Below, one piece after another: positions 31,537 to 41,578 of a stretch of DNA of 64,000 nucleotides. Source of the DNA: Neofusicoccum parvum (taxonomy: Eukaryota > Ascomycota > Dothideomycetes > Botryosphaeriales > Botryosphaeriaceae); the NCBI GenBank assembly GCA_020912385.1, contig CP087215.1, positions 1,612,001-1,676,000 on the forward strand, in the 5' to 3' direction. Position numbers and translations under genes: made by a program. The notes below the pieces were generated by a model. The model saw only the letters and a list, made by a program, of their open reading frames with translations, ran no database searches and was not told the origin of the DNA. Numbering within the stretch: the stretch's first letter is position 1; each line of letters begins with the position of its first letter.

Positions 31537-33408
31537 ATGAATCCCAGAATGGAGCCCGCTCTCCCTACCAAGCCCACATATCCAGGACAGCCGCTTGACT
31601 TGCAAGACTCCTTCCGCCTTGTGGAGGTCCAGCCCGGCAAACGCGATGATCCCATCCACGTGCGTCTGCTCAACACCCGTCTCGAAGAGTCGCCGGCCTA
31701 TGAAGCCCTGTCGTACACCTGGGGCGATGGAGCACTCACAGGACATATCCAACTCTTCGACCCCACAGGCGCAAGCGCAGGTGGCATGCCTGTCACCGCG
31801 AACTGCCACTCCGCTCTGAATTGTTTGCGCAAAGCCGACTCGTCGCGAACCCTCTGGATCGACTCCATCTGCATCAACCAATCCCTGGATCCCGAGCGCA
31901 CCCAGCAACTCGGCTTGATGTCGCAGATCTACAGCCGGGCTTCTCGCGTTGTGGTGTACCTCGGCGAGAGCGCCGGCGACAGCGACAGCGTAATGGACTG
32001 GCTGCGCGACAACGACGAGCCGTCCGAAATTGGCCGGGACGACGACAGAGTCGAGATTATCCGTCCCGATAAGGCCATCGTCGAGGCACTTCTGCGGAGA
32101 CCTTGGTTCAGCCGTGTTTGGGTACTCCAGGAGGTGGCTCTTGCAGGCGAAGCGGTGGTATGCTGCGGCGACAAGGAGATCAGCTGGGAGAGCTTCAAGA
32201 CATTCAGGCACTGGAATGTGGCCGCCAGGCTGATCAAGGATCTTCCGTATGCGGTGGAATATGCTGCTCAGAGTCCTTCGTCTTCAGCTTCCGACACCCC
32301 CGCAAATAGGTTGCTCAAGAAACTTGTTGCCACGAGGCATTGCGGCGCCACTGATCCCCGGGACAAGCTGTTCGCCATCTTGCCTCTGATAGATTGGGAA
32401 ACAAAACGCTCAGCTGAAAATTTTGCTGGAGGCTCAAGAAAGCAGAGCCTGCGAGACTCTTGGAAAGGCGTTAACCCCGTGCAGAGTGAAGAGAACAAGA
32501 AGACGGAGAAGGACCTGGATAGAAGCATTGTGGACTACGGCCACAAACCAGCACAGGTGTTTACCGATGTCGCCATCTATCTTCTGGAAAGCCTTGGTCT
32601 TGACGTTCTTCGCAAGGTTGCAGGACCGTCAGCTATACCACAGTTGCCATCCTGGGCGCCAGACTGGAGTATTACCTTGAAAACGACGCCCATACAACCA
32701 TACTTCACTTCCAGAACTGAGAGTGTCTTTTGCGCTGGCATCAAGAACCCTACGGAAATCTTGAAACGTTGGAGAATCTCTCAGCAGATCGACCCCAGTG
32801 GGTCAAATTTTTACCAGCTGGAAACTCCTGCTGTTAAAATCGGAACCGTGAAGATGCTCGGGGACAAGTGTGAGGTTGACAAGAATTGCTTCCCCTTGAC
32901 CCAATGGGAAAGCCTCGTGCCTAATCCGGAGCTTTTGCAATCCAGTGAGAAAGAAGAGAGGCTTTCGGAATTTCAGCGGCTTTTAGTTTTCGATTCCGTC
33001 GTGTATCCCGATGCCGTCTTCCGGGGTTACCGTAAAATCAAGAAGTACGACAAGGATGTAATCGAGGACGGAGAAAATAAGAAGGAGGAGCACTCGGAAT
33101 ACAAAAAGTCCCTACGCTTTATCATGAAGAGCATGCCACCGAGCTACGCGAGGCAGGCAGAGGTCATGTTGGAGGCCTGCAATGGCCGAAGACTCGTTGT
33201 GACGGATCATGGGAACATTGGACTTGCTCCAGATGACACAAAGATAGGCGATGTTGTGTTTTTCTTGGAAGGTGCGAACGTGCCATTTGTACTGAGGACT
33301 GACATGAGCCAAAGGTTGAGGTTAGTCGGAGAATGTTACGTTCAAGGCTTCATGAAGGGGGAAGCGTGGCAGCATCACTCTGATGCGGAAGAACTTGTAA
33401 TTTGCTGA
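31537..33408 (+). CDS. HET-domain protein (heterokaryon-incompatibility type)
   Basis: Intronless, 623 residues. The HET domain occupies about residues 45-200, with the three hallmark blocks YEALSYTWGD, LWIDSICINQ and RPWFSRVWVLQEVALA, and the RKADSSRTLW region between them. Distal conserved elements follow: TDPRDKLFAILPLI (about 270-283), LPSWAPDWS (about 374-382) and a C-terminal GDVVFFLEGANVPFVLR with GECYVQGFMKGEAW. This is the HET-6/pin-c type layout. HET domains (TIR-like) trigger cell death when fungal cells of incompatible type fuse, usually with a partner recognition protein. The partner may be the nearby STAND-like gene, but nothing in the sequence proves it. Start 31537 (GCCGCCATGA) has a good context. 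Codon use is mixed, AT-richer toward the end. Confidence 0.93.
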   Translation: MNPRMEPALPTKPTYPGQPLDLQDSFRLVEVQPGKRDDPIHVRLLNTRLEESPAYEALSYTWGDGALTGHIQLFDPTGASAGGMPVTANCHSALNCLRKADSSRTLWIDSICINQSLDPERTQQLGLMSQIYSRASRVVVYLGESAGDSDSVMDWLRDNDEPSEIGRDDDRVEIIRPDKAIVEALLRRPWFSRVWVLQEVALAGEAVVCCGDKEISWESFKTFRHWNVAARLIKDLPYAVEYAAQSPSSSASDTPANRLLKKLVATRHCGATDPRDKLFAILPLIDWETKRSAENFAGGSRKQSLRDSWKGVNPVQSEENKKTEKDLDRSIVDYGHKPAQVFTDVAIYLLESLGLDVLRKVAGPSAIPQLPSWAPDWSITLKTTPIQPYFTSRTESVFCAGIKNPTEILKRWRISQQIDPSGSNFYQLETPAVKIGTVKMLGDKCEVDKNCFPLTQWESLVPNPELLQSSEKEERLSEFQRLLVFDSVVYPDAVFRGYRKIKKYDKDVIEDGENKKEEHSEYKKSLRFIMKSMPPSYARQAEVMLEACNGRRLVVTDHGNIGLAPDDTKIGDVVFFLEGANVPFVLRTDMSQRLRLVGECYVQGFMKGEAWQHHSDAEELVIC

Positions 33409-33633
33409 GGGAATATTAGCGAGGTGCAGTACATATGAAGTCTATTTGAGAAGTATTACAACACATGCAAACCTTCATGGGCGGTTAAATCATTCATCCA
33501 GATGGACTTGGGATTTATTTCATTGTATGATCACGTCTGGACTTGTGTTTTAACTACTCAATTCTTACTCTGAGTAGAAATCTATAGTATATGGGGGACG
33601 AGTTGAAAGACGCAGTCTACCGCCTACACTGTC

Positions 33634-34782
33634 TTAAACCCCAATAGCCTTGTATACAGCTGCCACAGCGGCCTTGCCACAGTCACTTCCGAAGGCAGAC
33701 ATTGCCATCTTGTTCATCACAAACGAGATGGTCACCTTTCTGTCCACATCAACAATGCCAAGCGAGCCACCCCAGCCTCCCCAGAAGCAAAGCCGCCCCT
33801 CCGGCAACCAACTAGCAATCGATTCCTTCCAAGAGAGACCGTATCCAATGCCGAGACGGATCTGCTTGCCCAAGACCAGATCTGTGCCCTTAAACTGCTC
33901 CTCAAAAATAAGATCTATCGTCTTGGGCGAAAGCAGCTTCGTGCCGCCGACCTGGCCGCCATTGGCAATGGCAGACAGCATGCGCACCACGCCCCTCGCG
34001 TTGGCGTGGCCGTTCGCGGCGGGCACCTCGGCGCGGCGCCAGGCGTCGGTGTTCGCAACCGACGCATCCATGGGCGGGTTGCCCAGGGTCTTCATGGCCA
34101 CGGAGCCGGGATCCATGACGCCGGGCGGCGGGGCTCCCAGGGCGGGCGGGGGGATGATCTCGGCGACGCGCGACCAGTCCTCCTCCTTCGCGCCGAGGCG
34201 GAAGTCGGCGGCCAGCGGGGCGGCGATCTCGTCGGCGATGAACTCGCCCAGCGTCTTGCCGGTGACGCGGCGCACGAGCTCGCCGTTGAGGTGGCCCATG
34301 GTGATGGAGTGGTAGCCCGACTGCGTCCCCGGCGTCCACCACGGCGCCTGCTTCGCGAGCAGCGCGGTCGACTTCGGGAGGTCGTAGAGGTCCTCGATGG
34401 CCATGTCGCTGTCCCAGCCCGACACGCCCGACATGTGCGATATCAGGCGCCGGACCTCGATGTCCTCCTTGCCGTTCGCGCCGAACTCGGGCCAGTGCTT
34501 GGACACCTTGTCGTACGGAGAAATCAGGCCCCGGTCGATGAGCATCAGCACCGCGAGGCTGACGATGGTCTTCGAAGTCGACCAGACGGTGGTGATGGTG
34601 TCCTTTTCCCACTCGCGGGTCTTGGCCTGGTCTGCGTAGCCGCCCCAGAGGTCGACGACGTCTTCTCCATCGATGTTCACGACGAACGAGAGTCCGAGCT
34701 CGTCTCCCGAGTCGAGGAAACCCTGCAAAACCTTCTCAACCTCCTTGAAGCGGGCGTCGCATGTTCCTTGCACCTTTGCCAT
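33634..34782 (-). CDS. Serine beta-lactamase-fold esterase
   Basis: 382 residues, no intron. Class C beta-lactamase/EstB-like hydrolase. Seen: the S-x-x-K nucleophile motif in WSTSKTIVSLAVL (about residues 68-80); the YxS motif in QSGYHSITMG; and a Gly-rich WGGWGGS near the C-terminus in the KTG/HxG position. LISHMSGVSGW is also typical. Fungal members hydrolyse short-chain esters or amides, and several act in secondary metabolism (for example the transesterase LovD). Start 34782 (TCAGCCATGGC) fits the start of related proteins; an in-frame ATG at 34914 would add a hydrophobic Pro-rich leader of 44 residues, so a secreted form cannot be excluded. Confidence 0.88.
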   Translation of the reverse strand: MAKVQGTCDARFKEVEKVLQGFLDSGDELGLSFVVNIDGEDVVDLWGGYADQAKTREWEKDTITTVWSTSKTIVSLAVLMLIDRGLISPYDKVSKHWPEFGANGKEDIEVRRLISHMSGVSGWDSDMAIEDLYDLPKSTALLAKQAPWWTPGTQSGYHSITMGHLNGELVRRVTGKTLGEFIADEIAAPLAADFRLGAKEEDWSRVAEIIPPPALGAPPPGVMDPGSVAMKTLGNPPMDASVANTDAWRRAEVPAANGHANARGVVRMLSAIANGGQVGGTKLLSPKTIDLIFEEQFKGTDLVLGKQIRLGIGYGLSWKESIASWLPEGRLCFWGGWGGSLGIVDVDRKVTISFVMNKMAMSAFGSDCGKAAVAAVYKAIGV

Positions 34783-35121
34783 GGCTGAGACGATGAGGAT
34801 TGGAGGGTCCGGTCGTGAAGCAGGAACAAGCAGAAGAGGCACTGGAAGATGTAGTGAGCTGGAGCCTGGAAGGAGTGGGTGAGACAACGGATAAAGCGCG
34901 GGAGTGGATCCCATCGCAAGCCACCAACGCGGCGCTAGCCATCTGAGGATGTGCCGACTCCAAGTCTCCGCATCCTAGACTTCTTGGGCAACATCGACCG
35001 AGCTTAGCACTGAGCTTGTCCATAAGCAAATCTGACCGTGGTGGTTCAAAAATAACTCAACTTTTCACGAGCCAAGATGTATATTCGAACTAAAGCATGT
35101 ATTTCAGACCATCGGGAGTGT
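34783..35121. other. Intergenic region, 339 bp
   Basis: Promoter of the esterase (minus strand) and 3' region of the next minus-strand gene. No gene seen. Confidence 0.5.
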
Positions 35122-37470
35122 TCACCCGTAGTGTGTAAGCTCAATCTTCCCCTCAATCTTGTAAGATGTTGTATCCTCCTCCATACGCAACAGGATAGCT
35201 TCGCTGGTCGTCAAGCTCGCGGGCTTCCCATTCACCGTAAACGCCGAAAAGCTGTGGCCCTTCGGTGCTCGAAACTTCACCTCCACCCTCTCCGGCAACG
35301 CTCTCGTGAAGTTCACCTCAGCCCTCACAACACCCTCGTCCAGAAACTCCCTAATCGCAAAGTCCACCCTCCCCCACCTCGTCGGCGCACCTTTGATACT
35401 GATCTCCTTTCCTGTCCCTACCCACGCCCTCGGAACCCCCCTCCCCAAATACAGCACCTCCTCATCCGGATTCTCCAGCACCAACATCCACCTCACCACC
35501 GCCGGCACGGTCAACTGCGCCGGCAGACAAAACAACGGCGTGCCCCCCACCACATCCGCCACCTCCCCCGCAACCCACCCGCCGCGCGAGTGCACATGGT
35601 AGCGGTGCGCGTACAGGAACAGCACGAACTCATCCACGCGGTCCAGCAGCAGCAGCGAGCGCGCGTAGCCATACGACACGAACCCCAGCAACTCGCGCGT
35701 GTCGTTCAGCGGCGCGGTGCCGACGTTGGCGACGACGCCGACGGCCGTCAGGCCGTGCGCGCGCATCGTGTCGTGCACGGCGTGCGCCAGCCGCGCCGGC
35801 AGCACGCCCGCGTGCACCAGCTCCGCATACAGGCGGTGCGGCCAGCGCTCCGGCGCCGCGTCGCCCGCGCGCGCGAACGACGCCCGCAGCGGCGCGGTCG
35901 CGCCCGGCAGCGGCGGCACGTACGGCGGCGAGGCCGCGTGCAGGATGGACGCCGAGACCGCGGCGGCGAGGCGCGTGGACATGGTGGCGGCGCGCCGGCG
36001 CCAGGTCGGCGCGTGGGTGGGGAAGAGGGGGAGCGTGCTGAGGGCGCGGAGGCCGCGGGCTACGAAGGCGTTGTTGGCGAAGTAGGGCTGCCAGAAGAGC
36101 GTGCGGTTGGCGTCGTTGAGGGCCGCGTCGGACTCGACCCAGCCGGCTATGAGGCCGTGGCCGGGGTCGGAGCGCGGGAGGCGGAGGCTGGCGTCGTGCA
36201 TCTTGAGGAGGTTGTCTGCTGTGGCGATGATCTTGTCGCGGTGCTTTGAGAGCAGGGACGTGTCGCCGGTGTACTGGAAGTACTGTGTGAGGTACCAGAG
36301 CGTCATCCCGAACTGTGGGACTTCTGGACCACGCATGTTCACCCGTCCGGTAGAGGATACGTAGTTGGTGAAGTAGTTGTCGATAACCCGGGCAGCCTGC
36401 GTGAATCGTCCCCATTCAAGGTTTGCGATGACCGAGCTTGTGAAAACATCTTGGAAGCCCTCGTACTCAGATCCAGCGTATGCTCTCTCGAATGCACCAT
36501 ACTTGGGTTTGACTCCGCCAGGCCGTACGACCAACTCTCTTCCTAACGCAAACTTTGGCATATCCGCCCAGCTCTGGTCAGGAAGAGTAAGTGGTGAGAA
36601 ATCGTCCATCTGAGCATGCCAGTAGTCTCCGAAACGAAGAAGCATTTTGTAGTATTCCTCAGGTGTGGGGTCAGAACTGAAGGGAGGGAATGCGATGTAG
36701 GTATTCGCGTACTTGACTTCAGTAAGTTTGCCTTTTTGGACGTGCGCAAGCCTGTACCATGACGGAATGATGAATTGCTGAGTGGAGTCCACATCTGCAA
36801 AAACAAGAGATTCCCAATAGTCGTCAGTGTTGCTCCCTCCACGAATCCGGATACCTGGCATCCATCCATCGAGGTGTCCCTGGTATCTCGCAGTAGAGAA
36901 CAGGCCCTGGTCGTCGTAGTAGGTCCACCAGTTCAGATTGCTGCCATCATATGCGGCCGTGAAGGTATCCTGTGACTGCACCGTTCCGTAGTAGTCTACA
37001 TCGCTTGTTGGTGGCTGGCCATCGGCACTAAGTTGTGGTGGGGCAACATCCCGGACAAGCTCCTCGTCGGGTTCTCCGTCTTTCAGCAGCATGTCAGCTA
37101 GAAGGTCTCGTTGTGCAGTTGCGACTTCGTATATGTCCAGGCCCAAATAAGGATTGTACGTTGCGTTGTTGACAAATGTCTTCTCCGAGTAACGCCGAAT
37201 CACCTTTTGACATCCAGAATCTGATTCGAATACGAAGCTGCCATCCAACTGGGTCAGGTCTTCGTAGACAGTCCAACTATCTCCATCATTCTCAAAGGTT
37301 GCCATGTTCGTCAAGTGGTCTGTGGAGACACTTGCAGAACACCAGTCGACAGGATTGGGATTCACATGGGTCTGATTTGCCCCAAATTCCAGGCCGTCGC
37401 CGGGTATGATTTGAGCAGCCACACTTGGGATTGCAACAAAGAAGGCATACATCGGAAGCCGCATTGTCAT
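35122..37470 (-). CDS. Large secreted protein, six-hairpin glycosidase-like
   Basis: 782 residues, one exon. A signal peptide (MRLPMYAFFVAIPSVAAQ) begins at the first or third codon. I infer an (alpha/alpha)6-barrel glycoside hydrolase-like fold from the long helical centre with repeated Trp/aromatic and acidic positions (VIANLEWGRFTQAARVIDNY, GMTLWYLTQYFQYTG, DPGHGLIAGWVESDAA, FWQPYFANNAFVARGL). A beta-rich C-terminus follows (RVDFAIREFLDEG, VEVKFRAPKGHSFSAFTVNG), similar to the terminal beta-sandwich of such enzymes. I cannot assign a CAZy family or substrate. Early NxT sites suggest glycosylation. The centre (35.6-36.1 kb) is very GC-rich and Ala/Arg/Pro-biased compared with both ends. Confidence 0.75.
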   Translation of the reverse strand: MTMRLPMYAFFVAIPSVAAQIIPGDGLEFGANQTHVNPNPVDWCSASVSTDHLTNMATFENDGDSWTVYEDLTQLDGSFVFESDSGCQKVIRRYSEKTFVNNATYNPYLGLDIYEVATAQRDLLADMLLKDGEPDEELVRDVAPPQLSADGQPPTSDVDYYGTVQSQDTFTAAYDGSNLNWWTYYDDQGLFSTARYQGHLDGWMPGIRIRGGSNTDDYWESLVFADVDSTQQFIIPSWYRLAHVQKGKLTEVKYANTYIAFPPFSSDPTPEEYYKMLLRFGDYWHAQMDDFSPLTLPDQSWADMPKFALGRELVVRPGGVKPKYGAFERAYAGSEYEGFQDVFTSSVIANLEWGRFTQAARVIDNYFTNYVSSTGRVNMRGPEVPQFGMTLWYLTQYFQYTGDTSLLSKHRDKIIATADNLLKMHDASLRLPRSDPGHGLIAGWVESDAALNDANRTLFWQPYFANNAFVARGLRALSTLPLFPTHAPTWRRRAATMSTRLAAAVSASILHAASPPYVPPLPGATAPLRASFARAGDAAPERWPHRLYAELVHAGVLPARLAHAVHDTMRAHGLTAVGVVANVGTAPLNDTRELLGFVSYGYARSLLLLDRVDEFVLFLYAHRYHVHSRGGWVAGEVADVVGGTPLFCLPAQLTVPAVVRWMLVLENPDEEVLYLGRGVPRAWVGTGKEISIKGAPTRWGRVDFAIREFLDEGVVRAEVNFTRALPERVEVKFRAPKGHSFSAFTVNGKPASLTTSEAILLRMEEDTTSYKIEGKIELTHYG

Positions 37471-37918
37471 TAGTAAACGAGTGTGTAGCGATAGTCAGTA
37501 GCACAACTCCTGGGGATCACAGCTTCCGAACTTATAAGACCGCAGGCGTCCTCACCCTTGAGGGATAGAAAACCATGCTCTCATTAAGGAGAGTAGATCA
37601 ATGTAGCAAAAAGCATAGAATTTGACAGAGTTCTGTTGCAATCCCAATCGGGCTGGTTCAGTGTAGATCCGGATTCTTCGGAGAGTAATAGCACCACCTA
37701 CGCCGCATCGCACCCGTTTACACTTCCCAAAGTCCCGACACGGAAGTTCGTCCCACCCGAAGACACCGCCAGCAGTGCTAATACAGATACTGAGAGGTAG
37801 CGCAGCTTTTCCGAATGCCGCAGGTGTTGTTTTCCTGCGGAAATTCTGCTTGGCCAAGTCTTGAAATTAGCTCAAAGTTGCAAGCTAAACAGAACGAGAC
37901 TAACTCACCATGACAAAC
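37471..37918. other. Intergenic region, 448 bp
   Basis: Promoter of the large secreted protein and 3' region of the tautomerase-like gene. No coding signal. Confidence 0.5.
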
Positions 37919-38359
37919 TCAAAGCTTCCCTTTCTCCGGCTCCTCCACCGGCTTGTTGGCTGCGAACCACTTCTTTTCCATCTCTGATCCAGTCGGCGGA
38001 GGAATGATCCCATTGATCTTCCAGTACTCGCGCGGAGACTCCTTGATAAAGTACTCCCAGCTCATACCCTTCGCCTTGAACCTCGGGTTGAGAATTGAAT
38101 CGAGCTTCTCAAGAAATCGGTCCCTAGAAGCTGGGCCATCAAAGGAACGGGCCACGTGGTCTATGCTGAGCGTGGTGAATTTCTTGGGGCTTTCTTCGCC
38201 GCAGTAGATGTCGGATGGGTCTTTTTCGAAGAACTGGACGTTGACGTAAAATGCCGGGAGACCGATCTTTTGGTACAATTTGGTGATGGCCTTTGCAAGG
38301 TCCTGCTTCTCCTCCGCGGAGAAGGCTCCTTGACTGTGCGTAAAGACCCAGAGAGGCAT
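37919..38359 (-). CDS. Tautomerase-like protein (cis-CaaD type)
   Basis: 146 residues, single exon. It starts MPLWVFTHS, so removal of Met would expose the catalytic Pro-1 that defines the tautomerase superfamily. Length and later blocks (KLYQKIGLPAFYVNVQFFE, IDHVARSF, WEYFIKESPREYWKINGI) fit the cis-3-chloroacrylic acid dehalogenase-like group, whose fused beta-alpha-beta units give about 145 residues. Basic residues around HVARSFDGPASRDRF may serve as the active-site arginines. An in-frame ATG 63 bp upstream is rejected because it would bury Pro-1. The real substrate in fungi is unknown. It lies head to tail with the MBL-fold gene, 477 bp apart. Confidence 0.83.
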   Translation of the reverse strand: MPLWVFTHSQGAFSAEEKQDLAKAITKLYQKIGLPAFYVNVQFFEKDPSDIYCGEESPKKFTTLSIDHVARSFDGPASRDRFLEKLDSILNPRFKAKGMSWEYFIKESPREYWKINGIIPPPTGSEMEKKWFAANKPVEEPEKGKL

Positions 38360-38836
38360 AGTGAGGTAAGTGGTTGTAGTTGTCCGTGGGAATTCGAGCG
38401 AGGAGGGCGATGTGTCCAACAAAGAACGGAGAGCAACTCACCGGTAGATATACCATATTGCGTTACATGTTTACTGATGGTCCGAATTACTATTCAAACA
38501 ATAGATGTTCCCGTCGGCAGGTGGCGGGGGTCGGTGCTCGCTGGGGTATCAGTAATCAGACTTCACCTCCTCACACGTGCAACGCTAAGTCCAAAGCCGA
38601 GATGCTTGTCTGTTGTGAAAAAGCTTGCACAAAATCCCATTCGATCTGCAATCAATGGAATGAGATCTCTCCGGAGCTGCCTCTTGCAAGCTGAGCACAG
38701 TGAATGAGCGCATTGCAGTGTTCGAAAGCATGGAGCTTCAGCATCAACGAAATGGACAGATCACATCGTGGAAGAGCAGATTCATGAAGTATGACAAGCC
38801 ACAAGTCATTGAAGAAACTACATAAGTGAAAGAACT
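38360..38836. other. Intergenic region, 477 bp
   Basis: Promoter of the tautomerase-like gene and 3' region of the MBL-fold gene. No gene seen. Confidence 0.5.
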
Positions 38837-39715
38837 TCAAATCCGATGCTCCTTTGGCACATTAAACGCGCCCATACTGCTCATAATGAGCGCTGCCGGA
38901 TTGAACCTGTCCGGATACAGCTTCGACATCTTCGCAAAAATCTCCCTCACATCCTTCGGATTCCCCTTCAGCACCTCCCCAAAGTCCCGAATGTACTGCT
39001 TCGTCGCCGCGAGGTGCCACACGCCCGGGATCTCCTCCGCCTGCATGTGGCCAGCGACGACGTAGGCCGGGCCCAGGGCCTCGACCTTCTCGACCGCGCG
39101 GATCCACTCCTCGCGCTTGGCGGCGGTGTTGGCTTCGAACAGCATCTGGTGCACCTGGCCGTACACGACGTCGCCGCACACGGCCAGCCTCAGCGCCGGC
39201 ACCCACAGCACGCTCGAGTCGTACGTGTCCGCGTGGCCGACCTCGACGGCCTGGAAGTCCCAGCGGCCCTCGAGCTGGAACGCGTTGCCGGCCGGCAGCG
39301 GCCGCGCCAGCGCGAACGGCCGCTGGATCTGCCCGGGGAACCGCGACTCCCACGTCTCGGTGTAGACGGGCTCCTGCACCTGCTGCTCCATGTGCCGCAC
39401 CGTCGCGGCCGTGGCCACCGCGACGGCCTCCGGGAAGCGCGCGAGCAGCTGCGGGATCCCGAAGAAGTGGTCGCCGTGGCCGTGCGTGATGTAGATGTAG
39501 GCGAGCTTGCGGCCCGGCGCGATGCGCGTGATCCACGCGATCAGGTCGTCGGTCTGCTTGATGGTGATGGGCGTGTCGACGAGGACGGCGGAGGTGGCGG
39601 TGTAGATGAGTGTGCAGGAGATGGGGGACCAGACGCCGGCGCTTTTGCCCTTTTTGTTGGGGGTAGTGAAGGGGATGGGCGGGGCGACGTAGACGGCAGA
39701 GCGTAGTTCGGCCAT
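38837..39715 (-). CDS. Metallo-beta-lactamase-fold hydrolase
   Basis: 292 residues, single exon. The metal-binding HxHxDH motif is THGHGDHFFG (about residues 77-86). Further ligands are the His of VEVGHADTYD, the Asp of VCGDVVYG and the His of VVAGHMQ. CTLIYTATSAVLVDTPIT before it is the typical first beta-hairpin. Fungal homologues are annotated broadly as MBL-fold metallo-hydrolases; some cleave thioesters in polyketide pathways, others act on lactones. No polyketide synthase is present here, so a catabolic or detoxifying role beside the tautomerase is possible but unproven. Confidence 0.9.
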   Translation of the reverse strand: MAELRSAVYVAPPIPFTTPNKKGKSAGVWSPISCTLIYTATSAVLVDTPITIKQTDDLIAWITRIAPGRKLAYIYITHGHGDHFFGIPQLLARFPEAVAVATAATVRHMEQQVQEPVYTETWESRFPGQIQRPFALARPLPAGNAFQLEGRWDFQAVEVGHADTYDSSVLWVPALRLAVCGDVVYGQVHQMLFEANTAAKREEWIRAVEKVEALGPAYVVAGHMQAEEIPGVWHLAATKQYIRDFGEVLKGNPKDVREIFAKMSKLYPDRFNPAALIMSSMGAFNVPKEHRI

Positions 39716-41578
39716 TGTGTGAGAGAATTACGGTTGGAAGGTAGCTGGTCACGGATTTGGATGGTGCAGGAGATGGAAAGAACAGAATGCTGTCCGAAAA
39801 TGGTCCAAGGATGGACTGTGCTCTTATGGCGATCTGGAATGCATGCAAGTCTGCGCCGAGGTTGATAGACCTCGCCGAAGCGCCTTTTGCAATCCTCGGT
39901 ATCTGCTTTCTGGGGTTCATCCATATGGATGATTATTGATCAGTATCCGGCAGCGTTCCTGCGCTGCGGGGAACGGCTCCCCGCTAGACGATGATTAATC
40001 ACGGTAGCAACGTGGCGGCCGCAAAGCCGTTGGCGTCTGCCCACAGAAAACCCACATTCAAACATTCTGTTACTTCCAGCCCTTTGTGAAGCGAGTTGAA
40101 GACGGAATCTTGTCGGAACTGGCAAATCCCGGATGTTGAGACCTACGAATGCCCACGGCGGAAACGTCGACCTCCCAGGAGAGCAGGGTACGACTACGGT
40201 AGGCGGTGCTGTGAACTCTGAGAAAATATTCTATGCGACAACCCATAAGACATAGCAGACGAGAAAGTCAGTTCGAAAAGAGTCGCGTCTCTGGATATGG
40301 GTTCGTATAGCTGACTTCGCCGTAATATTGGAAAGAGTGGCGATTTTATGCCCGCGAGGGCAAGATCTTCAAAGGCAGATGAAGAAAGGAATGGGAGGAG
40401 AGGAAGTGCACTGGGAGGAGCGGAGAGGAATGTATCAAGCTTCGCCGGGTCACTCCGGCGTGCGGAGGTTCTGATTGGCCATGGTGCCCGTTCGTAGATA
40501 TCTGAAAGACGAACTCGGAAGGCGTTTCGGCTAATTATGCTGCGAGGCAACCAGGATGGCGGTGCATCAATGAGCAGCTTTCACTTCTGGAATTACTGAG
40601 AATAGGAACACGAGCATCCAAACTAGGAATTATTGCTTCCAATACCGCCACTGGGCCGCCGCAATTAGCATTAGAAAATCCAGTAGATCACGCTTTGTAG
40701 TGATCCAGGAGACAGTATCAGCCGCATGGATATTCTCACAGAAGCTATCTATACGATGATTCAACTGGTCAAATGGTAAAAACTGGTACGCTGCTGTCTT
40801 ATTCTGCCCTTTCTCCGCTCTACTCAAAGTATTATTTATAAAATCTAGCACTTTACTCCTGCCTCTTCAGAATGAAGTTGAGGATCCGAGTAATTTGAAT
40901 AACAAAAGACGAAAAAAGATGGGAAGGAGCAAGAGTAGGAGGAACTCGGGTGGAGAAGGGATGTACGTATCAAACGGCTGTAAATAGCGAAAATTAGAGC
41001 GAAAGATAGAGGATGCAGACATAGAGTGGAAAGAGATGCGTTAATGATTGTAAAAATTGCCCCCACAAAGCCAAGATCCGCTTGTCTGAACAGGGCAGTG
41101 ACAATCATTAACGATGATTCAGATCACCGTGGGGCCATTCAAGTATCGGAACCCGTCCGAGCTTTGAACATCATGTATAGATAGCGGCAACAGCCCTCCC
41201 CATAGCGTTCTGTTAAAAGGCATACGATGATGAGAGGGAAATAGCTGAAGCGGCCGTAAATAAATGTAGAGGAAGATCGTTGGTCTATAAATCGGGCGCT
41301 CGACTGCGCTGATCTGTGCTGTGCCGCTGCTCGATGCAAGCTGAAGCATGGACCCGCAATTGCCGAGCAAACGATTCGCCAGTTCCTGAATAACGACCAG
41401 GTCGGAGCGCGTATTTTTCTTTTTCTAGATAGTGGGGCGGCTAATGCGGCGCAGCAGCCTGCCGCTGGATTTATGAGGCTCCCACCTCGTCTCGAGAATC
41501 CGTTTATAGACCCCCGCAAGGAGACCGCTGGTTGTCAAGTGGATTCTCACCTCCCCACTGCGATCACACAGCTGAACG
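39716..41578. other. Long divergent intergenic region
   Basis: 1.86 kb between the MBL-fold gene (-) and the surface protein gene (+). AT-rich from 40.6 kb. It contains a 13-bp perfect inverted repeat (41039-41051 and 41101-41113). Minus-strand frames at 40630-40851 and 40845-41108 are short and unsupported. Confidence 0.5.
41039..41113. repeat. 13-bp perfect inverted repeat with 49-bp spacer
   Basis: CGTTAATGATTGT at 41039-41051 and its exact reverse complement at 41101-41113. It could be a hairpin, an operator pair, or the terminal repeats of a very small MITE; no target-site duplication is obvious. Confidence 0.6.

Noticed and set aside
35077..36249. 390-residue plus-strand frame at 35.1-36.2 kb
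   Set aside because: Opposite the secreted six-hairpin-like protein; His/Arg/Pro-rich low complexity caused by GC bias.
38846..39706. Plus-strand frame antisense to the MBL-fold gene
   Set aside because: The minus strand has a complete HxHxDH enzyme; the plus frame has no domain.
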